10,166 nt of DNA from positions 1 through 10,166 of the forward strand of contig SVQJ01000056.1 in NCBI GenBank assembly GCA_015065395.1. The letters are read 5' to 3'. This document shows positions 5,864-10,166 of this stretch, piece by piece; position 1 is the first letter of the stretch, and each line of letters opens with the position of its first letter. Position numbers and translations under genes: made by a program. A model generated the notes under the pieces. That model had not been told where the DNA came from. It did not search any database and saw only the letters and a list, made by a program, of their open reading frames with translations. The DNA comes from Oscillospiraceae bacterium. Lineage in GTDB: Bacteria > Bacillota > Clostridia > Oscillospirales > CAG-272.

Positions 5864-5892
5864 TTGAAGAAGTGGATTGAATTCTATAAATT
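5864..5892 (+). promoter_or_regulatory. Possible promoter of the GH20 gene
   Basis: TTGAAG (5864-5869) is followed by TATAAA (5885-5890) at 15-base spacing or by TAAATT (5887-5892) at 17. Either would give a short leader before the ribosome binding site at about 5901-5907. The match is weak, and readthrough from the foldase genes is an alternative. Confidence 0.3.
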
Positions 5893-5915
5893 TCCATAAA
5901 GGAAAGGGCATTTTT

Positions 5916-7745
5916 ATGAAAATTATTCCTACCCCCAGACTTGTTGAAGAAAAAGAGGGCTTTCTTTCCCTGGCGTCTGTCAGCGAGATCTCCGTAAAGC
6001 TTGGAAGCGATCAGCGTATCTCCAAATTTGCGGCGAAGCTTAAGGACGAGATGGAAGAGCTTACGGGAAGCGCTGTCAAGCTTACAGTTGCCGAAAGCGA
6101 CGGACTTGCGGTTCATATCTCTCACGGCCCCGAGGGCGAAGGCTATACGCTCGATATATGCGGCGAATGCGGTATTTGTATCAACGGAAACGGTGCTGCG
6201 GGAGCATATTATGCTATGCAGACTCTTCGTCAGATCATTCATGAGTACGGCGATAGCCTTCCTTATTGCCATATCGAGGATGAGCCTGATTTTTCAGAGC
6301 GCGGATTTTATCACGACGTAACAAGAGGCCGCGTTCCCACGCTTGATCTTCTTTACAGAATCACAGATGAGCTTGCTTATTACAAGATAAACGCCCTCCA
6401 GCTTTATGTTGAGGATGCGTTCAGCTTTGTTGAATATGAGGGCATCATGACCCCTGAGAACGTTCTCAATGCAGATGAGATCATCGCTCTTGACGATTAT
6501 TGCTACGATAACTTTATCGAGCTGGTTCCTTCTCTTGCAACCTTCGGCCATCTTTACAATCTCCTCCAGAGCGACAGATGGAAGCATCTTTGCGAGTATG
6601 AGGATTGGCATCCCTGGCAGGTGTACTGGATGGAGAAGATGGCTCATCATACTATCGATGTATCCAACGATGAGTCCATCAAGGTAGTGGGAAGCATGAT
6701 AGACCAGTTTATCCCCCTCTTCCGTTCAAATAAATTCAATATCTGCTGCGATGAGACCTTTGACCTTTGTCAGGGCAAGAACAAGGGCAAGGACGAGGGC
6801 GAGGAATACTTTAAGTTCCTTAAGAAGATCATAGATCATGTAAAGAGCCGCGGCAAGACAGTTATGATGTGGGGCGATATCGCTCTCAATCATCCCGAGA
6901 AGCTTTCCGAGATTCCCGAGGACACCATCATGCTTAACTGGACATACGAGAAGAACCCCGATGAAACAAAGGTTGAGACCCTTGCCAAGGCGGGAATGAA
7001 GCAGATCGTTTGTCCCGGCACATCAAGCTGGAACCGCTTTATCGAGGAGATAGACCGTTGCGAGGGCAATATCACAAAGCTTGTTGATTACGGAACAAAG
7101 CACGGCGCTCTCGGTATACTTAATACAAACTGGGGTGATTTCGGTCATATCGCGCCCTGGAACTGCAATCTTTACGGCATGGTCATCGGCGCTGAGAAGG
7201 GTTGGAATGCAGACGGCGTTCTGACACCCGAATTTGAAAAGGCGGCAAGCTCTCTTCTTTATGATTCCGATGATGTGAACGTTATTGATATTATCCGTAC
7301 AATGGGCCGTTGTGAGCGTACCTGTGATTGGATGCTCTTCATGTATTGGTACAGTGCAAACACCGTTGAGGGTAGAAAAACAGAGCTTGAATGTGATACC
7401 GATAAGGCTATTGCCCACATTGCAAAGCTTGACGGCGTTATCGAAACTCTTAAGGGTATCTCCGAGGACGATACGAGATACGTTGATCTTATCCTCTCCT
7501 GCCGTGCTATTCAGATAATGAACCGCGTTCATCTTCGCTTAAAGAACCATTCCGATTATCAGGACGGCAACGCTATCCTTGAGGATGTGGAAGCATGGCT
7601 CGTTGATTACAGAGCGGCATGGCTCCGTGAGTGCAAGCCCTCCCAGATCGACCTTATCACAAAATTCATGCGTGATATTTGCGTAATGGAGGAGAGAAGT
7701 GCAGAGGCGGCGGGGGCTGCCCAGCAGTTTGCAAGAAATTCCTGA
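5916..7745 (+). CDS. Cytoplasmic GH20 beta-N-acetylhexosaminidase-like glycosidase
   Basis: A 609-residue glycoside hydrolase family 20 protein that should remove terminal GlcNAc or GalNAc from glycans by substrate-assisted catalysis. The N-terminal GH20b-type domain (about 1-122) ends in GAYYAMQTLRQI (96-107). The TIM barrel starts at RGFYHDVTRGRVP (129-141), with LQLYVEDAF (161-169), LVPSLATFGH (203-212), the catalytic Asp-Glu pair D279-E280 in NICCDET, MMWGD, PGTSSW and NWGDFGH (W406). A helical C-terminal part follows (about 430-609). There is no signal peptide, so it is intracellular and probably acts on imported oligosaccharides, like the streptococcal enzyme GcnA. The residues before the catalytic pair are Cys-Cys where many GH20 enzymes have Gly-Gly. 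The start is ATG 5916, with AAGGAAAGGG just upstream; an earlier TTG at 5877 lacks a site. No transporter or sugar-catabolic gene is adjacent, so the substrate is open. Confidence 0.88.
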   Translation: MKIIPTPRLVEEKEGFLSLASVSEISVKLGSDQRISKFAAKLKDEMEELTGSAVKLTVAESDGLAVHISHGPEGEGYTLDICGECGICINGNGAAGAYYAMQTLRQIIHEYGDSLPYCHIEDEPDFSERGFYHDVTRGRVPTLDLLYRITDELAYYKINALQLYVEDAFSFVEYEGIMTPENVLNADEIIALDDYCYDNFIELVPSLATFGHLYNLLQSDRWKHLCEYEDWHPWQVYWMEKMAHHTIDVSNDESIKVVGSMIDQFIPLFRSNKFNICCDETFDLCQGKNKGKDEGEEYFKFLKKIIDHVKSRGKTVMMWGDIALNHPEKLSEIPEDTIMLNWTYEKNPDETKVETLAKAGMKQIVCPGTSSWNRFIEEIDRCEGNITKLVDYGTKHGALGILNTNWGDFGHIAPWNCNLYGMVIGAEKGWNADGVLTPEFEKAASSLLYDSDDVNVIDIIRTMGRCERTCDWMLFMYWYSANTVEGRKTELECDTDKAIAHIAKLDGVIETLKGISEDDTRYVDLILSCRAIQIMNRVHLRLKNHSDYQDGNAILEDVEAWLVDYRAAWLRECKPSQIDLITKFMRDICVMEERSAEAAGAAQQFARNS

Positions 7746-7760
7746 TAGATATAAAGGAGC

Positions 7761-7798
7761 TTTTTTGGTTCTTTCCTTGAAGGGAAAGAACCAAAAAA
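7761..7798. terminator. Long palindrome downstream of the GH20 gene
   Basis: A perfect 16-bp stem (7761-7776 with 7783-7798) has a T6 tract at the outer end of the left arm, A6 on the right arm and a 6-base loop TTGAAG. It starts 15 bases after the GH20 stop. The U tract on the plus strand comes before the stem, so as a terminator it is better placed for leftward transcription; on the plus strand it may act as an RNA 3'-end stabiliser. A second small hairpin, GGGGGC/GCCCCT, follows at about 7822-7837. Confidence 0.5.
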
Positions 7799-7843
7799 CT
7801 TCAAAGAGCAAAGATAGCTAAGGGGGCAAAAGCCCCTCGAAAG

Positions 7844-7892
7844 AAAAGAGAGTGCAAAAATGAGCTTGTTTATTTCTGCGCTCTCTTTTTTT
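7844..7892 (+). terminator. Intrinsic terminator before the groE promoter
   Basis: AAAAGAGAGTGCA (7844-7856) pairs with TGCGCTCTCTTTT (7877-7889) with one G-U pair and a 20-base loop, and the right arm runs into seven T residues (7886-7892). It insulates groES-groEL from the GH20 gene. Confidence 0.65.
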
Positions 7893-7930
7893 GTTCTGTG
7901 ACTTTCTTAAAAGTTTTTGTGAAATAACTT

Positions 7931-7939
7931 TTAGCACTC
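7931..7939 (+). promoter_or_regulatory. Orphan CIRCE half-site
   Basis: TTAGCACTC is an exact match to the left half of the consensus CIRCE element, about 100 bases upstream of the full operator. Nine bases further on there is no GAGTGCTAA, so it is only half an operator. It may be a relic or a chance match. Confidence 0.35.
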
Positions 7940-7998
7940 TCAGGGGAGGATGTGAAAAAGTAAATTGTGAATTAAATGTTAAAGTATGGGAAAAGGGG

Positions 7999-8026
7999 TT
8001 GATTTTTTCTTTTGCGGTGATACAAT
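7999..8026 (+). promoter_or_regulatory. Promoter of groES-groEL
   Basis: TTGATT (7999-8004), a 16-base spacer and TACAAT (8021-8026) preceded by TGA as an extended -10. A perfect TATAAT overlaps at 8026-8031 but lies 21 bases from the -35. Either -10 puts the start just before or inside the CIRCE element, the usual arrangement for HrcA repression. Confidence 0.6.
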
Positions 8027-8037
8027 ATAATCACGCT

Positions 8038-8064
8038 TTAGCACTTGGCTCTTTCGAGTGCTAA
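8038..8064 (+). promoter_or_regulatory. CIRCE operator (HrcA binding site)
   Basis: TTAGCACTT-N9-GAGTGCTAA, the conserved inverted repeat of the HrcA heat-shock regulon. Only the last base of the left half departs from consensus (T for C). It lies directly downstream of the promoter and in the 5' leader of groES, so HrcA bound here should block groE transcription until heat or misfolded protein draws GroEL away. The hrcA gene itself is not in the window. Confidence 0.95.
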
Positions 8065-8117
8065 CGACAAAAATTCAAAAGACAGTGCAAAATGCACTCA
8101 AATACAGGAGGTACATT

Positions 8118-8402
8118 ATGACTCTCAAGCCCCTTGCAGACCGCGTTGTACTTAAAGCGGTTGAGGCGGAAGAAACCACAAAATCCGGCATCGTTCTTCC
8201 CGGTGCCGCTCAGGAAAAGCCCCAGGTTGCCCTTGTTGTTGCTGTAGGCCCCGGCGGTAATGTTGACGGGAAAGAAGTTATCATGCTTGTTAAGGAAGGC
8301 GATAAGGTTATCACTTCCAATTACTCCGGCACTAAAGTAAAGTGCGACGGAACAGAGTATAATATCGTTCGTCAGTCCGATATTCTTGCAATCGTTGAGT
8401 AA
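8118..8402 (+). CDS. groES: Co-chaperonin GroES
   Basis: A 94-residue 10-kDa chaperonin, the normal length. It forms the heptameric lid that closes the GroEL folding chamber in the cytosol. The N-terminal LKPLADRVVLK, the mobile-loop segment ETTKSGIVLPGAAQEKPQ, the GPGG turn and the C-terminal SDILAIVE are typical. ATG 8118 is chosen because a perfect AGGAGG (8106-8111) sits 6 bases upstream; the frame continues to an earlier ATG at 8058, but that lies inside CIRCE. A small AGTGCA/TGCACT hairpin (8084-8098) lies just before the ribosome binding site. groEL follows after 24 bases, so the two form the standard heat-shock operon under the HrcA/CIRCE site. Confidence 0.98.
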   Translation: MTLKPLADRVVLKAVEAEETTKSGIVLPGAAQEKPQVALVVAVGPGGNVDGKEVIMLVKEGDKVITSNYSGTKVKCDGTEYNIVRQSDILAIVE

Positions 8403-8426
8403 TCAAAGGAAAGAAGGTAATTAACA

Positions 8427-10058
8427 ATGGCTAAAGATATTATTTACGGCGTTGAAGCCAGAAACACACTTCTTGCAGGTGTTGATAAACTTGCAAACAC
8501 AGTAAAGATCACCATGGGCCCCAAGGGTCGTAACGTTGTTCTCGATAAGAAGTTCGGTGCGCCCCTGATCACTAATGACGGTGTTACCATCGCAAAGGAG
8601 ATCGAGCTTGAGAACGCAGCAGAGAACATGGGTGCACAGCTCGTTCGCGAGGTTGCAACAAAAACAAATGATGCCGCAGGTGACGGTACGACCACTGCAA
8701 CCCTTCTTGCACAGGCTCTTATTCACGAGGGCATGAAGAACGTTGCGGCGGGCGCAAACCCCATTATCATCCGCAAGGGTATCCAGAAGGCAGTGGACCG
8801 CGCTGTTGATGCTCTCATTAAGAATTCCAAGAAGGTAAACGGCACAGGCGATATCGCACGCGTTGGTACCATTTCCGCAGGAGATGAGGTTATCGGTACT
8901 CTCATCGCTGATGCAATGGAAAGAGTGAGCGCAGACGGAGTTATCACCGTTGAGGAATCCAAGAGCGCTGAGACCTACTGTGAGGTGGTTGAGGGTATGC
9001 AGTTCGACCGCGGCTATCTCTCTCCCTATATGGCAACCGATACAGAAAAGATGGAAGCAGTTATTGATGATGCTCTCATCCTTATCACAGATAAGAAGAT
9101 CTCCAATATCCAGGAGATCCTTCCCCTTCTCGAGCAGCTTGTTCAGAGCGGCAGAAAGCTGGTTATCATTGCTGAGGATGTTGAGGGTGAGGCTCTCACA
9201 ACTCTCGTTCTCAATAAGCTTCGCGGCACATTCACCTGCGTTGCGGTAAAGGCTCCCGGCTTCGGCGACAGAAGAAAGGAAATGCTCCGCGATATCGCTA
9301 TCCTCACAGGCGGCGAGGTGATCTCCTCTGAGCTTGGTCTTGAGCTTAAGGATACAACTCTCGATCAGCTTGGTATGGCAAGACAGGTTAAGATCAATAA
9401 GGATAATACTATCATCGTTGACGGCGCAGGCGATAATGATGAGATCCGTAACCGCGTATCACAGATCAAGGCTGCTATTGAGACAACAACCTCTGATTTC
9501 GACCGCGAGAAGCTCCAGGAGAGACTTGCTAAGCTCGCAGGCGGTGTTGCGGTCATTAAGGTAGGTGCGGCAACCGAGACCGAGATGAAGGAAAAGAAGC
9601 TCCGCATCGAGGATGCACTCAATGCAACCCGCGCGGCTGTTGAAGAGGGTATCGTTGCAGGCGGCGGTACCGCATATATCAACGTTGTCGCAGAGGTCGA
9701 AAAGCTTCTTGCTAACGTTGAGGGCGATGAAAAGACCGGCGTTCAGATCGTGCTCCGTGCACTTGAGGCTCCCGTTCGCCAGATCGCAGAGAATGCAGGC
9801 TTTGAGGGCAGCGTCGTTGTTAACAACATCAAGGCTGCTGAAAAGGTTGGCTATGGCTTCGATGCTTATAACGAGACCTATTGCGATATGATCGAGGCAG
9901 GTATCGTGGACCCTGCAAAGGTAACACGCTCTGCTCTCCAGAATGCGGCAAGCGTTGCTGCAACCGTTCTCACAACCGAGGCTCTCGTTGTTAATCAGCC
10001 TGAGCCCGAGGTAGCTGCTCCTGCCGGCGGTATGGGTGGCATGGGCGGTATGTATTAA
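8427..10058 (+). CDS. groEL: Chaperonin GroEL
   Basis: A complete 543-residue 60-kDa chaperonin, the ATP-driven double-ring folding machine of the cytosol. ATP-site residues are all present: GPKGRNV near residue 31, D51 in TNDGVT, GDGTTTAT with D86, and D396 in IEDALNATRAAVEEG followed by GIVAGGG. They correspond to D52, D87 and D398 of the E. coli protein. The apical-domain segment VEGMQFDRGYLSPY is standard. The C-terminal tail ends GGMGGMGGMY, the usual Gly/Met-rich tail. An AGAAGG ribosome binding site (8412-8417) precedes ATG 8427. It is co-transcribed with groES under CIRCE control. No missing key residue or frameshift is seen. Confidence 0.99.
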   Translation: MAKDIIYGVEARNTLLAGVDKLANTVKITMGPKGRNVVLDKKFGAPLITNDGVTIAKEIELENAAENMGAQLVREVATKTNDAAGDGTTTATLLAQALIHEGMKNVAAGANPIIIRKGIQKAVDRAVDALIKNSKKVNGTGDIARVGTISAGDEVIGTLIADAMERVSADGVITVEESKSAETYCEVVEGMQFDRGYLSPYMATDTEKMEAVIDDALILITDKKISNIQEILPLLEQLVQSGRKLVIIAEDVEGEALTTLVLNKLRGTFTCVAVKAPGFGDRRKEMLRDIAILTGGEVISSELGLELKDTTLDQLGMARQVKINKDNTIIVDGAGDNDEIRNRVSQIKAAIETTTSDFDREKLQERLAKLAGGVAVIKVGAATETEMKEKKLRIEDALNATRAAVEEGIVAGGGTAYINVVAEVEKLLANVEGDEKTGVQIVLRALEAPVRQIAENAGFEGSVVVNNIKAAEKVGYGFDAYNETYCDMIEAGIVDPAKVTRSALQNAASVAATVLTTEALVVNQPEPEVAAPAGGMGGMGGMY

Positions 10059-10066
10059 TAAAAACC

Positions 10067-10104
10067 AGTTTGAAAGGAGCCGATTTCTCGGCTCCTTTCA
10101 GACT
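10067..10104. terminator. Hairpin downstream of groEL
   Basis: A 17-bp stem with one G-U pair (10067-10083 with 10088-10104) and a TTTC loop starts 8 bases after the groEL stop. The plus strand has no T run after it, while the minus strand continues into GGTTTTTATTAA. It may therefore serve a convergent gene to the right as much as groEL, or act as a 3' stabiliser. The remaining bases to 10166 hold no recognisable gene. Confidence 0.6.
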
Positions 10105-10166
10105 GTCGAAAAAGGCGCAGACCGCCCTATAGGCAAGTTAAAGAGAGCAAGTAACATCTCTTACAT

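Noticed and set aside
4616..5911. 431-codon open frame on the minus strand
   Set aside because: Antisense shadow of the lipoprotein gene for the same compositional reason; it also runs through the hairpin at 5820-5857.
8058..8117. Upstream start for GroES at 8058
   Set aside because: It lies within the CIRCE operator and would add 20 residues absent from the family; ATG 8118 has a perfect AGGAGG.
10141..10162. Small inverted repeat AAGAGA/TCTCTT at the right edge
   Set aside because: Only six base pairs with a ten-base loop and cut by the window end; no function can be supported.

Overview
The window looks like chromosomal DNA of an anaerobic clostridial Firmicute, probably Ruminococcaceae/Oscillospiraceae-like. 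The signs are a groES-groEL operon behind a CIRCE operator, a lipobox-bearing foldase beside a membrane-anchored one, strong AGGAGG-type ribosome binding sites, a cytoplasmic GH20 glycosidase and a COG2509-type FAD-dependent oxidoreductase. The species cannot be fixed from the sequence alone.

Layout. Positions 2-985 (+) hold the C-terminal part of the FAD-dependent oxidoreductase, whose 5' end lies outside the window. Positions 986-2242 form an accessory island. It holds two translationally coupled minus-strand genes: a four-helix-bundle protein of the 23S rRNA intervening-sequence (IVP/S23) family, then a GNAT acetyltransferase. Arrays of short hairpins joined by ATTTC/GAAAT lie on both sides of the pair, and two identical 47-bp segments bracket it, each containing a perfect 20-bp-stem palindrome. 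The right-hand copy touches the CCA end of a minus-strand tRNA-Arg(ACG) gene. The two genes look visibly A+T-richer than the surrounding genes.

Positions 2318-2608 are an A+T-rich divergent promoter region: the tRNA promoter fires left and a foldase promoter fires right. Positions 2609-5803 (+) encode two tandem, divergent paralogues of SurA/PrsA-like extracytoplasmic foldases. The first has an N-terminal membrane anchor, a His-rich loop and an acidic repeat insert; the second is a lipoprotein. A terminator-like hairpin lies after each. Positions 5916-7745 (+) encode a cytoplasmic GH20 beta-N-acetylhexosaminidase-like enzyme. Positions 7746-8117 contain several hairpins, an orphan CIRCE half-site, the groE promoter and the CIRCE operator. 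groES (8118-8402) and groEL (8427-10058) follow, closed by a strong hairpin.

How it fits together. Two foldases probably work at the outer face of the membrane and GroES/GroEL work in the cytosol, so the right two thirds is rich in protein-folding functions, with the glycosidase between them. No shared regulation is visible: each block has its own promoter or terminator. The most unusual part is the hairpin-flanked IVP-GNAT cassette beside tRNA-Arg.
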